Numbered from the stretch's first letter, positions 54,040 through 62,975 are shown. The stretch is 64,000 nucleotides of DNA from Paracoccus shanxieyensis (GCF_009711265.1 NZ_WMII01000011.1:87748-151747), one strand, 5' to 3'. Program-made: numbers and translations. The notes: a model not told the origin generated them from the sequence alone.

Positions 54040-55017
54040 TTATTCCGCAGCTATATCTTCACGCGCCAGAACGCAGGCCACCCGGCGGCGCGGTCCCAGC
54101 GTCACCACCGGCGGCAGGGCCGCGCGGCAATCGGCCCGCACATGGGGGCAGCGTGGCGCAAAGGGACAGGCATCGGGTTTCGTCTCCAGCGCGGGCGGCA
54201 CACCGGGGATGGCGTCAAGACGCTCTCCGCGCTGCACGTCATGCAGGTTCGCCGCCAGCAGCCCCTGCGTATAGGGATGGCGGGCGTGGTTGATGACCTG
54301 ATGCGTGTCGCCCTCTTCGATGATCTGGCCCGCATACATGACCGCGATCCGGTCCGAGATTTCGACCGCGACGCCGATATCATGGGTCACGAAAATCACC
54401 CCCATGCCGAATTCGCGCTGCAGATCGCGCAGCAGCAGCAGGATCTGGATCTGCACCGTCGCATCCAGCGCGGTCGTCGGTTCATCCGCCAGCAGCAGGC
54501 GCGGACGGCAGGCCAGCGCCAGCGCGATCATCACCCGCTGGCGCATGCCGCCCGACAGCTCATGCGGAAAGTTCATCATCCGCCGCTCGGGCGAGGGGAT
54601 GCGGACCCGTTGCAGCATCTCCAGCGCGGTCTTGCGGGCCTCTTCGCGGCTGACGCGGTTCTTGCGGCGCACGGCCTCGGCGATCTGGTCGCCGATGCGA
54701 TAGACCGGATCCAGCGCCAGCGCCGGTTCCTGAAACACCATCGACACCTCGCCGCCGCGATAGTCCTGAAGCTTGCGCCCCGACAGCGTCATCACATCCG
54801 TGCCATTGACCGCGATGCCGCCGTCGATCTGCGTGCGGGCGGGCGGCAGCAAGCGCAGCAGGGTCTTCAGCGTCACGGATTTGCCCGAGCCGGATTCGCC
54901 CAAAAGCACCAGCATCTCGCCCTGTTCCAGCCGCAGGCTGAGGTCGTTGATGGCATAGACCGTGCGTTCGCCCCGGAAGGTGACGTTCAGATTGTCGAAT
55001 TCCAGCAGCGCGGTCAT
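54040..55017 (-). CDS. Oligopeptide-type ABC transporter ATPase, DppD-like
   Basis: The 325-residue ATPase has Walker A LLGESGSGKSVTLK (about 38-51), signature HELSGGMRQRV (about 155), Walker B LLLADEPTTALD (about 175-186) and the C-terminal oligopeptide ABC tail rich in Cys (CPFAPRCPHVRADC). It overlaps the DppF-like gene upstream by 4 bases and is the last gene of the importer operon. Confidence 0.93.
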   Translation of the reverse strand: MTALLEFDNLNVTFRGERTVYAINDLSLRLEQGEMLVLLGESGSGKSVTLKTLLRLLPPARTQIDGGIAVNGTDVMTLSGRKLQDYRGGEVSMVFQEPALALDPVYRIGDQIAEAVRRKNRVSREEARKTALEMLQRVRIPSPERRMMNFPHELSGGMRQRVMIALALACRPRLLLADEPTTALDATVQIQILLLLRDLQREFGMGVIFVTHDIGVAVEISDRIAVMYAGQIIEEGDTHQVINHARHPYTQGLLAANLHDVQRGERLDAIPGVPPALETKPDACPFAPRCPHVRADCRAALPPVVTLGPRRRVACVLAREDIAAE

Positions 55018-56138
55018 TCCTGCACCCCCTTGGGAACAAATCCCGTCCCGGCCAGCGAATGGCCCGAGGCCGGGTCGTGGATATGGCAGGCGGCCATATG
55101 TTCGGCGCTGCCCGCAAACGGCTTCAGCGCCGGTTTCGTGGCGCTGCACATGTCCTGGGCATAGCGGCAGCGCGTGTGGAACCGGCAGCCGGAGGGCGGG
55201 TTGATCGGGTTCGGCGGATCGCCCGCAAGCGGCGGCACGGTGGTGCGATGATCGGGGTCCATCGACGGCATCGCGGCAAACAGCGACGCGGTATAGGGAT
55301 GGGCCTGCGCGGCATAAAGCTCATCCACCGGGCCGACTTCCACCACTTCGCCCAGATACATCACCAGCACCCGGTCCGAGATATAGCGCACGACGTTCAG
55401 ATCGTGGCTGATGAACACATAGGTCAGCCCCAGATCGCGCCGCAGATCGCTGAGCAGGTTCAGAACCTGCGCCTCGACCGATTTGTCCAGCGCGCTGACG
55501 GCCTCATCCAGCACCACCAGCCGCGGCGACATGGCCAGCGCGCGGGCGATGTTGACGCGCTGGCGCTGGCCGCCCGACATCTCGTGCGGATAGCGGTCGG
55601 CGAAACGCGCGGGGTCCAGCCCGACTCGGGCCATCATGTCGCGGGCGCGCTTGTGGGGATTGTCCAGCCCGTTGATCTTGGGACCGAAGGCGATGCTGTC
55701 CTCGACCGTCAGGCGCGGGTTCAGTGAGGCATAGCTGTCCTGAAACACCATCTGCACGATGCGGCGCAATTCGCGCAGCGACAGGTCTTCGCCAAGCTCT
55801 TGCCCGTCGACGATGATCTGGCCTTCATCCGTGGCGATCAGGCCGATCAGCAGGCGGGCGGTGGTGGATTTGCCGCAGCCGGATTCGCCGACGACGCCCA
55901 GCGTTTCGCCCTTGCGGACCTCGAAGGAGACGCCATCGACGGCATGGACGGTGGCCACCTGACGGCCAAGGATGCCGCCATGCACCGGGAAATGCTTGCG
56001 CAGATCGCGGCAGATCACCAGCGGCTGCGCCGGGCCGCCCAGATCGGGCTGGCTGTCGGGCAGCGTCGCGGCCGTGCTGTGATGCGGGGCGGTATGGGTG
56101 GTGGCGGCGGCGGGACGGTGCGGGGTCAGATCGGTCAT
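55014..56138 (-). CDS. Oligopeptide-type ABC transporter ATPase, DppF-like
   Basis: The 374-residue ATPase has an unusually long N-terminal lead (about 1-42; HRPAAATTHTAPHHS). It has Walker A VVGESGCGKSTTARLL (about 82-97), LSGGQRQRV-type signature EMSGGQRQRVNIARAL (about 188-203), and Walker B LVVLDEAVSALD, where the common P is replaced by A. The C-terminal Cys-rich segment (CRFHTRCRYAQDMC) is typical of DppF/OppF. The gene order F then D is reversed from the common D then F. Confidence 0.93.
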   Translation of the reverse strand: MTDLTPHRPAAATTHTAPHHSTAATLPDSQPDLGGPAQPLVICRDLRKHFPVHGGILGRQVATVHAVDGVSFEVRKGETLGVVGESGCGKSTTARLLIGLIATDEGQIIVDGQELGEDLSLRELRRIVQMVFQDSYASLNPRLTVEDSIAFGPKINGLDNPHKRARDMMARVGLDPARFADRYPHEMSGGQRQRVNIARALAMSPRLVVLDEAVSALDKSVEAQVLNLLSDLRRDLGLTYVFISHDLNVVRYISDRVLVMYLGEVVEVGPVDELYAAQAHPYTASLFAAMPSMDPDHRTTVPPLAGDPPNPINPPSGCRFHTRCRYAQDMCSATKPALKPFAGSAEHMAACHIHDPASGHSLAGTGFVPKGVQE

Positions 56139-56143
56139 GGCGC

Positions 56144-57025
56144 TTAGTCCTTCACGTTCATGGCGCTGCGCAGCCCGTCGCTGAGCAGGTTCAGACACAG
56201 CGAGGTGATGAAGATCATCGCGCCGGGCAGGGCGGCCACCATCGGGTTCATGAAGATCGCGCTGCGCAGCGTGTTCAGCATCAGCCCCCATTCCGGTTCC
56301 GGCGGGCGCACGCCGACCCCCAGAAAGGACAGACCGGCGGCAAGGATCATGCAGACCGAGGTCAGCGACGAGGCATAGACAAAGATCGGCCCCAGCACAT
56401 TGCCCAGCACATGCACGCGCATGATGGTCAGCGCATTGCCACCCGTGGCCCGCGCGGCTTCGATGTAATCGGCCGAGCGGACGGCCGAGGTGACGCTTTC
56501 GGCAACACGGGTGATGGGTGGCACGAAGACGATGGACAGCGACACGAGGCTGTTCAGGATGCCCGCCCCAAGCGCCCCCGAAATCGCGATGGCCAGCAGG
56601 ACCGAGGGGAAGGCAAAGAACACATCCACCGTGCGCATGATGATGGTGTTGGTCAGACCGCCGATATAGCCCGCGACGATCCCCAGCGCCGAGCCGACGA
56701 AGAAGGCGATGATGACCGGCACCAGCCCGATCAGCAGCGTCAGCCGCCCGCCATAGATCAGCCGTGCCAGCATGTCGCGGCCCTGCTCATCCGTGCCCAG
56801 CAGATAGCCGGGCGTGCCGATCGGCTTCAGCCGTGCGATCATCGAGGCTTCATAGGGGTTCTTCAGCGGCAGCCACGGCGCCAGCACCGCCGACCCCAGC
56901 AGCAGGACCAGCACCACAAGGCAGACCATCGCCACCTTGTCGCGGGTCAGCCGCCGCATCACGCCGCCCCAATAGCCACGCCGTTTCGGGGCCGGGCTGG
57001 CGATGTTCATGTCGGTGACAGCCAT
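56144..57025 (-). CDS. Oligopeptide-type ABC transporter permease, DppC-like
   Basis: The 293-residue permease has a cytoplasmic N-terminus, then VAMVCLVVLVLLLGSAVLA (about 31-49) and four further helices. It has the binding-protein-dependent transport motif EAARATGGNALTIMRVHVLGN (EAA loop, about 187-207). It pairs with the DppB-like permease 3 bases upstream. Substrate specificity cannot be deduced from permeases. Confidence 0.92.
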   Translation of the reverse strand: MAVTDMNIASPAPKRRGYWGGVMRRLTRDKVAMVCLVVLVLLLGSAVLAPWLPLKNPYEASMIARLKPIGTPGYLLGTDEQGRDMLARLIYGGRLTLLIGLVPVIIAFFVGSALGIVAGYIGGLTNTIIMRTVDVFFAFPSVLLAIAISGALGAGILNSLVSLSIVFVPPITRVAESVTSAVRSADYIEAARATGGNALTIMRVHVLGNVLGPIFVYASSLTSVCMILAAGLSFLGVGVRPPEPEWGLMLNTLRSAIFMNPMVAALPGAMIFITSLCLNLLSDGLRSAMNVKD

Positions 57026-57028
57026 GGC

Positions 57029-57982
57029 TCAGCTCCTTTTGATGCGCGGGTCGATGGCCGCCTGCAGGATGTCGACGACAAGGTTGGCGGTGACGAAGAA
57101 CATGGCCAGCACAAGGATCGTGCCCTGCAGCAGCGGCAGATCGCGCTGAAAGATCGCGGTGGAAAGCAGCATCCCCGAGCCGGGCCAGTTGAACACCGTC
57201 TCGATCAGGATCGAGCCGCCCAGCAGCGCGCCCAGTTGCAGCCCCATCACCGACAGGGCGGTGGCGGCGGCATTGCGGATGACATGGCGCAGCACATCCA
57301 TGTTCGACATGCCCTTGGCGTAAAGCGCCTGCACGAAATCCATGTGGAAGATATCGCCGACCAGCGCCCGCACCGTGCGCGACACGATGCCGATGGGCAC
57401 GACCGACAGGGTGATCGCGGGCAGGATCAGGTGGCGCATATGCGCCCAGTCCCATGCCCAGCCCGAACTGCCCGCAGGCCCCGCACCCATCGCGGGCAGC
57501 CATGCCAGATTGACCGAAAAGATGATGACCAGCACCATGCCCAGCCAGTAATTCGGCACGCTGACCCCGGCGATCGAGGCCGATGTGACCAGCTTGTCCA
57601 GCCAGCTGTCGCGATAATATCCGGCCAGAAAGCCCAGAAACAGCCCGATGGGAAAGGCGATCAGCGATGCCGTGGCGGCCAGCAGCAGCGAATTGCCCAC
57701 GGCCCGCATCACCTCGCTGGCGACGGGTCGGCCGGTGGCGATGGAATTGCCCAGATCGCCCTGCATCAGATTGCCCAGCCAGAACAGGAACTGCACCGGC
57801 AGCGGGCGGTCCAGACCGTATGCGGCGCGCATGGCGGCCTGTTCCTCGGCCGTGGCGTCGATGGCCATGATGGCCGTCAGCGGATCTCCCGGCGCGATAT
57901 GGACAAGCAGGAAACAGATCAGGCTGACGCCGAAGGCGACGGGCAGCACAAGGATCAGTCGGCGGATCATATAGGCAAACAT
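57029..57982 (-). CDS. Oligopeptide-type ABC transporter permease, DppB-like
   Basis: The 317-residue permease from the ATG at 57982 has six membrane helices starting MIRRLILVLPVAFGVSLICF (about 5-24), with VHIAPGDPLTA and an EAA-like loop LYAKGMSNMDVLRHVIRNAA (about 217-236). A longer frame exists upstream without homology. It is separated from the binding-protein gene by about 130 bases containing a stable hairpin. Confidence 0.92.
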   Translation of the reverse strand: MFAYMIRRLILVLPVAFGVSLICFLLVHIAPGDPLTAIMAIDATAEEQAAMRAAYGLDRPLPVQFLFWLGNLMQGDLGNSIATGRPVASEVMRAVGNSLLLAATASLIAFPIGLFLGFLAGYYRDSWLDKLVTSASIAGVSVPNYWLGMVLVIIFSVNLAWLPAMGAGPAGSSGWAWDWAHMRHLILPAITLSVVPIGIVSRTVRALVGDIFHMDFVQALYAKGMSNMDVLRHVIRNAAATALSVMGLQLGALLGGSILIETVFNWPGSGMLLSTAIFQRDLPLLQGTILVLAMFFVTANLVVDILQAAIDPRIKRS

Positions 57983-58081
57983 GGGCGTCTGGTCCGTCTT
58001 GCTGGGGCGCCGAAAGCGGGGCGCTTGATCTGGCAACCGTCCCCCGCGCCATGGCCGAAGCAGCGGGACGGGTCGGGAAAT

Positions 58082-58109
58082 GGCGCGCGCCGCAGGGACG
58101 GCGCGCGCC
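58082..58109. other. Perfect 11-base-pair intercistronic hairpin after the binding-protein gene
   Basis: GGCGCGCGCCG-CAGGGA-CGGCGCGCGCC forms an 11-pair stem in the gap between the substrate-binding-protein gene and the permease genes. Hairpins here often stabilise upstream mRNA and give more binding protein than permease. It lacks a U-run in either orientation, so it is not an intrinsic terminator. Confidence 0.75.
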
Positions 58110-58115
58110 GGGCCA

Positions 58116-59717
58116 TCACTCCATGGTGATGGGCGAGAAGTCCTGGTTCCAGCTTTGCGCCTGCGCGAACCCCTTGACCTTCGGGCTCATGGCGCGGGGG
58201 GCCACGTCATGCGCGACCATCAGGAACAGTGCCTCGTTCACGATCTTTTCGTGGATGCGGCGCATCACTTCGGCCTGTGCGTCGGGATCGAAGGCGGTGC
58301 GGATTTCGGCGAACATGCTTTCCATCTCGGGGTCGCAGTAATGGCCCCAGTTGGTGCCGTTCGGGGCGACCAGATCGCATTGCAGGAAGCGGATGAAGGC
58401 GACGAAGGGGTCCTGGATCGAATAGGTGAAGTTGATCGACTGCGACCCTTCGACCGACGGATCTGCCGCGCCCGCGCGCCACAGATTGATCATCTGGTTC
58501 CATTCCACGACCATGAATTCGACCTGAATGCCCACGGCGGCAAGGTTCTGCTGGATGTATTCGTTCATCGGCAGCGGCAGCATCTGACCCGACCCCGAGG
58601 GCGAGATCAGCGCCTTGACCTTGACCGGGTTGTCGGGACCATAGCCTGCCTCGGCCAGCAGCGCCTTGGCGGCTTCGGGATCATACTTCACCTCGAATTC
58701 CGGCTTGCCGAACCAGGGCGAGGACGGTTGCAGAAAGCCCTTGGCCGGGATCAGCAGACCGCCCAGCAGCACCTGCAACCCGTCGCGGTCCACCGCAAGG
58801 TTCGCGGCCTTGCGCACGCGTTCATCGATCCAGGGCGAGCCGTCCAGCATCGACAGGTGCCACGTCCAGTTATGTGGATATTCGTTCTGCGTGATGGTGA
58901 AGCCCTGCGACTGCATCATCGGCACCATGTCCGGCGAGGGCGCTTCGATCCAGTCGACCTGACCCGACAGCAGGGCATTCGCGCGGGCATTCGGCTCGGC
59001 CAGCGGGATCAGCACAAGCTGGTCCAGCTTCGGCACGCGGGCCTGATCCCAATAGGCGGTATTCGGCACCATCTCGGCCTTTTCGCGCGGCACGAAGCCG
59101 GTCAGCTTCCACGGGCCGGTGCCCGAGGGGTGGGACGCTACCGCCTCCCAGCTTTTGCCCTGCGCTTCCCAATTGGCCGGGGATGAGATCATGATCCATG
59201 CGATCTGATAGGGCAGGGTCGCATCGGGCGATTTCGTGATGATCTCCAGCGTGTGATCGTCGATCGCGCGATAGCTTTTGACGGCGGGAATACGCGACTT
59301 CCCCTGTGCCGACTGGCGCGAGTCATATTGCGGCGCGCTGTCGACCAGAAGCTTGTCGAAGTTCCACACGATGTCGTTTGCGGTCAGCGGTGCGCCATCG
59401 TGAAAGGTCACGCCCTCGCGGATCTTGAAGATCCATTTGGTCTTGTCGGCCTCATCCACGGTCCATTCCGTGGCCAGACCCGGAACCAGCCCGGCGGTGT
59501 GATCGGTGGCCGACAGATCCCAGTTGATCAGCGCGTCATAGACCGTATAGCCCATGAAGCGCAGGCCTTCGCCGCCCTGATCGGGCTGGCCGGTGGTCAG
59601 GGGGATGTCCGATGCGGTCATGCCGATCCGCAGCGTGCCTTGCGCTGCCGCCATGGCAACGGTGGACAGCGACAGCATACCGGCCAAGGCGATCCGGCGG
59701 GCGATTGTGGTGAACAT
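58116..59717 (-). CDS. Oligopeptide-type ABC transporter substrate-binding protein
   Basis: The 533-residue periplasmic protein has a signal peptide MFTTIARRIALAGMLSLSTV, followed by AMAAAQ and the mature start GTLRIGMTA. It has the family 5 extracellular solute-binding segments VFTIRE-like WIFKIREGVTFHDGAPLTAND (about 94-114) and SHPSGTGPWKLTGFVPRE (about 190-207). It would capture a peptide, opine, glutathione-like or other nitrogenous solute for the permeases and ATPases encoded downstream. It is the first gene in the operon. Confidence 0.94.
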   Translation of the reverse strand: MFTTIARRIALAGMLSLSTVAMAAAQGTLRIGMTASDIPLTTGQPDQGGEGLRFMGYTVYDALINWDLSATDHTAGLVPGLATEWTVDEADKTKWIFKIREGVTFHDGAPLTANDIVWNFDKLLVDSAPQYDSRQSAQGKSRIPAVKSYRAIDDHTLEIITKSPDATLPYQIAWIMISSPANWEAQGKSWEAVASHPSGTGPWKLTGFVPREKAEMVPNTAYWDQARVPKLDQLVLIPLAEPNARANALLSGQVDWIEAPSPDMVPMMQSQGFTITQNEYPHNWTWHLSMLDGSPWIDERVRKAANLAVDRDGLQVLLGGLLIPAKGFLQPSSPWFGKPEFEVKYDPEAAKALLAEAGYGPDNPVKVKALISPSGSGQMLPLPMNEYIQQNLAAVGIQVEFMVVEWNQMINLWRAGAADPSVEGSQSINFTYSIQDPFVAFIRFLQCDLVAPNGTNWGHYCDPEMESMFAEIRTAFDPDAQAEVMRRIHEKIVNEALFLMVAHDVAPRAMSPKVKGFAQAQSWNQDFSPITME

Positions 59718-59982
59718 GCTTCTCTCTCTTTCCTGTCCTTGGTCTCAGTTTCGGTCGGTGATGGGTCGTTCAGAAAGTCCGGGTGCGCGCATTGGCGGGG
59801 CCGGCATCACGATGTCTGCATGGGCGGCAGATTTCCCCTGTTCTGCCCTGCGGATGTTCAGAAGACGGCCGGGGCCGCCGGGCAGGGCATGATCTTTGCG
59901 CCGCAGGTTGCGACGTGCGGCGCCGCGCGGCAGATGCTGTTTGCCGGTGTCATCGTCCCTGAGCCTTCTTCGCAAGATGCCG

Positions 59983-60029
59983 TTGCAATTATATTTTCAT
60001 TAATGCCTCATGATGAAATCTCAATTTCA
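59983..60029. promoter_or_regulatory. Intergenic control region of the ABC operon and rpiR with TGAAAT-N4-ATTTCA operator
   Basis: TGAAAT-N4-ATTTCA (60014-60029) is a six-base inverted repeat typical of RpiR/MurR operators. On the minus strand, TATAAT (59993-59988) is a perfect -10 whose -35 position falls on the operator, fitting repression of the binding-protein operon. On the plus strand TTGCAA (59983-59988) could start the regulator transcript. The remaining 265 bases to 59718 form the long leader of the operon and show no further signal. Confidence 0.6.
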
Positions 60030-60039
60030 TAGGTGCAGT

Positions 60040-60864
60040 ATGGTCGGATTGGCGGGACTGGAAGCACGCATCCGCGACATTGATGGGCAGATGACGCCGG
60101 CGGAACGGCGGCTTGCCCAAACAATGCTCTCTTTGGGGACGAAAATGGCGATGATGACGGCAGCGGAGGTGTCGAATCAGGCGCAGACCTCGCAGGCCAG
60201 CGCGACGCGGTTTTTCCATCGGCTGGGCTACGACGGCTGGGCGGATCTGCGCGGCACGATGCGCCCGTCATGGGGATCTCCGCTGCAGGGGCTTGAGGCG
60301 CAGACCGCCGGGGTGGGCGATCAAAGCCGCCATCTGGCACAGGAGGTGCAGAACCTGACCCGCACGCTGACCGGAATTTCGCCGGGCGACATGGCCGACG
60401 CCGCCAGGACATTGGTGCAGGCCCGCCGCATCCGCATCGTCGGCTTTCGCAATTCGCGCACCATCGCCGCCCATGCCCGCGCGCTGCTGACGCTGCTGCA
60501 TGACGATGTGATGGCCGTGCCCGTCACCGGCATGCCGCTGGCCGAAGAGGCCGCCGCCTTGCGCCAAGGGGATGTCGTGCTGGCTGTGGGATTGCGTCTT
60601 CAGCCGCAGCGCCTGACCGACTTTCTGCGGATCGCCCGCGAAAAGACGCTGCCGGTGATCCTGCTGTCAGAGCCGGGCTCGGTCGAGCTGCGCCGCGTGG
60701 CCACCCTGTCCCTGCCGGTCGAGACCGCCAGCGACGGCCCGTTCGACAGCTATGTCGCGGCCTTCAGCGTGCTGCACCTGCTGGCCGGACTGATCGCCCA
60801 AGGCCCCGGCATCCACGACCGCCTGACGCGCATACAAGAGTTGCGCGGCCTGCTGGATTGGTAG
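60040..60864 (+). CDS. MurR/RpiR family transcriptional regulator
   Basis: The 274-residue regulator from the ATG at 60040 (AGGTG ribosome site) has an N-terminal HTH_6 domain (MTPAERRLAQTMLSLGTKMA, about 17-36; VSNQAQTSQASATRFFHRLG, about 44-63) and a SIS domain (IRIVGFRNSRTIAAHARALL, about 130-149; PVILLSEPGSVEL, about 206). SIS regulators sense phospho-sugars or related ligands; here the divergent ABC operon is the likely target. Upstream in-frame ATGs at 60010 and 60013 lie inside or against the operator and are less likely starts. Confidence 0.9.
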   Translation: MVGLAGLEARIRDIDGQMTPAERRLAQTMLSLGTKMAMMTAAEVSNQAQTSQASATRFFHRLGYDGWADLRGTMRPSWGSPLQGLEAQTAGVGDQSRHLAQEVQNLTRTLTGISPGDMADAARTLVQARRIRIVGFRNSRTIAAHARALLTLLHDDVMAVPVTGMPLAEEAAALRQGDVVLAVGLRLQPQRLTDFLRIAREKTLPVILLSEPGSVELRRVATLSLPVETASDGPFDSYVAAFSVLHLLAGLIAQGPGIHDRLTRIQELRGLLDW

Positions 60865-61061
60865 GACGGTGCGGACCGTTGCGAGGGTCGTTCGTATGTT
60901 TGAGAAAGGTGTTTTGCCATATTCATCAAGGGTCTGGATGATTATGGCTCCGGCGGTAGGGGTCACACCCAATCCGCGAGAATCGCACCTAAAATCAAAC
61001 CTCTACGGCTCACGCCCGGAACGCTCACCGGGAACAGAGTGGACATGATGTAGCAGACTGC

Positions 61062-61196
61062 ATGGCAGACGGTAAACCGCAGAAAATTGCCATCGCCAAG
61101 GCATACGGAAGTGCGGGGGTTATGCCATTCCGCACGATGCGCTATGACGGTGGCAGGCAGTCGGAGAACCGTGATGAACCAGCTTTCCCTCTTTGA
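61062..61196 (+). CDS. Possible 44-residue ORF overlapping the methyltransferase start
   Basis: An ATG at 61062 opens 44 codons (MADGKPQKIAIAKAYGSAGV...) ending at 61196, overlapping the first 23 bases of the methyltransferase gene in another frame. It has no helix-turn-helix, so it does not look like a restriction-modification controller protein. It could be a leader peptide or chance. The rest of the 309-base gap 60865-61173 shows no gene I can support. Confidence 0.2.
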   Translation: MADGKPQKIAIAKAYGSAGVMPFRTMRYDGGRQSENRDEPAFPL

Positions 61197-62403
61197 GGTT
61201 TCCCGCCGCGCAGACACTGCGGAATCCTTCATTGATGATCTGGTATCGTTCGATGACTTCGGCAAGAAAACCGTGTCCGACGAGAAGGACGGAATCCCCT
61301 ACTTCGTCAATGAGTTCTGGACCGCCGGGCAGCGGCAGGCGCATTCGATTCACGAGGTTTCCTATCGCGCCTGCTTCAAGGCGCAACTGCCCGAGTTCTT
61401 CATTTCAAGGCTGACGAAGCCCGGCGATGTCGTGCTTGATCCGTTCATGGGACGAGGCACAACGCCGGTTCAGGCTGGGCTGATGGGACGGCAGGCGTTC
61501 GGGAATGACGTGAATCCACTCTCTGTCCTCTTGGCACGGCCTCGTTTGCGTCCTGTTAGTGTTCAGGCCGTGGCGGACGCATTGAACACCGTGGACTGGT
61601 CACGAGGACAGATCCAGCGTGAGGACTTGCTGGCCTTCTATCATCCCGCGACGCTTCGGAAGCTGGAGGCGTTGCGGCTATGGCTTGCTGACCGCGCCCC
61701 GCTCGGCAGCGATGAGGTCGATTCCGTTGCCGACTGGATCCGAATGGTGGCAATCAACCGGCTGTCAGGGCATTCGCCGGGTTTTTTCTCGGGACGCTCG
61801 ATGCCACCGAATCAAGCCGTTTCCGTCAAGGCTCAACTGAAAATCAATGAAAAATTGGGTGTTGAGCCACCGGAACGTGATGTTGCCCAAGTCATCCTGA
61901 AAAAGACCAGGACGCTTCTCAAAGATGGCGGTGTGCCCGGTCAGGTGCGCTCTTGCCTGCTGACCGGCTCGGCTTGGGATATGCCCGGAATCGCGAACGC
62001 CACTGTGGACCTGACCGTCACATCCCCGCCGTTCCTGGACATCGTGCAATATGCCGCCGACAACTGGCTGCGCTGCTGGTTCGCGGGAATCGATCCGGCC
62101 AATGTCGCAATCGACATTCACCGGACGGAGGAGGCGTGGTCGATGATGGTCAACCGCGTTCTGCGCGAGCAAGCGCGGATTCTGCGTCCCGACGGGTATG
62201 TCGCGTTTGAGGTCGGCGAGGTTCGCAACGGCAAGGTGCTGCTGGAACGGCTGGTCTGGCAGGCTGCCGAAGGACTGCCGTTTGACCGCTTGGGGGTTAT
62301 GGTGAACGATCAGACGTTCACCAAAACCGCCAACTGCTGGGGCGTTGACAACGGCACCAAGGGCACGAACACGAACAGGATTGTTCTTCTCCGCCGTCTG
62401 TAG
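61174..62403 (+). CDS. DNA methyltransferase (amino-methylating, likely restriction-modification)
   Basis: The 409-residue protein from the ATG at 61174 carries the SAM-binding motif VVLDPFMGRGTTPVQAGL (about 86-103) followed by GNDVNPLS (about 110), and the catalytic motif LTVTSPPFLDIVQYA (about 280-294). TSPPF with Ser is more typical of N4-cytosine than N6-adenine enzymes. The SAM site precedes the catalytic motif, with about 170 residues between them that could hold target recognition. The neighbour at 62471 is a candidate endonuclease. GC content and codon use are visibly lower than in the core genome. Confidence 0.85.
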   Translation: MNQLSLFEVSRRADTAESFIDDLVSFDDFGKKTVSDEKDGIPYFVNEFWTAGQRQAHSIHEVSYRACFKAQLPEFFISRLTKPGDVVLDPFMGRGTTPVQAGLMGRQAFGNDVNPLSVLLARPRLRPVSVQAVADALNTVDWSRGQIQREDLLAFYHPATLRKLEALRLWLADRAPLGSDEVDSVADWIRMVAINRLSGHSPGFFSGRSMPPNQAVSVKAQLKINEKLGVEPPERDVAQVILKKTRTLLKDGGVPGQVRSCLLTGSAWDMPGIANATVDLTVTSPPFLDIVQYAADNWLRCWFAGIDPANVAIDIHRTEEAWSMMVNRVLREQARILRPDGYVAFEVGEVRNGKVLLERLVWQAAEGLPFDRLGVMVNDQTFTKTANCWGVDNGTKGTNTNRIVLLRRL

Positions 62404-62470
62404 ACTCCCGGCCCCACGGCTGGCAACTTCCTGAAAACACGGAATCAGGAGGAGCCTCGCGGCGGATTTG

Positions 62471-62953
62471 ATGGAAAAACGATTTCAAATGACTTGGGAT
62501 GAGATGGAACTCGCCCGAGCCTTCAAAGTATCTCCCGAAGATGTTCGGGAATATTTGACGGATGGTCGCCGCGTTTCATTCATCATCGAACGGCGATTGA
62601 AATGGGAAAATCCGGGTTGGCAGTTGGCCCCGTCCGAAGGTGCGGGCTACGATCTGCTGGATCCAGACGGCGGAATGTGGGAGGTGCGATCCATCACCCG
62701 GCAAGGCGTCTATTTCAACCCGAGCAATCAGGTTGGCTCTGGACGGCGATTCAATGAGGACGGGTTCCAGTTGAAAATGAGTGGAATCAAAGGATTCATC
62801 CTATCTGATATTGTCGGATTCCCCGTTGTTGATGTCTTCGTGGTCCCGGTAGAAAATGTTTTGCGATGGCACAGCCAGCGCCTTCTTGGGGCGAATGCAA
62901 AGGTGTCTCGCGCCAAGTTTTTGAACAATCTTGCGCCTGACATTCAGTTTTGA
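62471..62953 (+). CDS. Small probable type II restriction endonuclease (PD-(D/E)XK-like)
   Basis: The 160-residue protein from the ATG at 62471 lies 67 bases downstream of the methyltransferase gene on the same strand. The AGGAGG at 62448-62453 is 17 bases before the ATG, so a TTG at 62468 is also possible. The segment GYDLLDPDGGMWEVRSITRQ (about 59-78) fits the nuclease core D-(X)n-E-X-K with Arg73 in the lysine position (E71-V-R73). I recognise no named endonuclease. Local GC is near 47% in 62521-62580, well below the core. It has a strong terminator after it. Confidence 0.55.
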   Translation: MEKRFQMTWDEMELARAFKVSPEDVREYLTDGRRVSFIIERRLKWENPGWQLAPSEGAGYDLLDPDGGMWEVRSITRQGVYFNPSNQVGSGRRFNEDGFQLKMSGIKGFILSDIVGFPVVDVFVVPVENVLRWHSQRLLGANAKVSRAKFLNNLAPDIQF

Positions 62954-62975
62954 CAGATAATAGAAAGCTTAAAAT

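Noticed and set aside
60010..60039. Upstream ATG starts of the RpiR regulator
   Set aside because: They lie in or beside the TGAAAT-N4-ATTTCA operator and lack a ribosome site. AGGTG precedes the ATG at 60040.
60865..61173. tRNA gene or attachment site before the methyltransferase
   Set aside because: I could not fold a cloverleaf or find a T-loop/CCA end, and no direct repeat partner is visible in the window.
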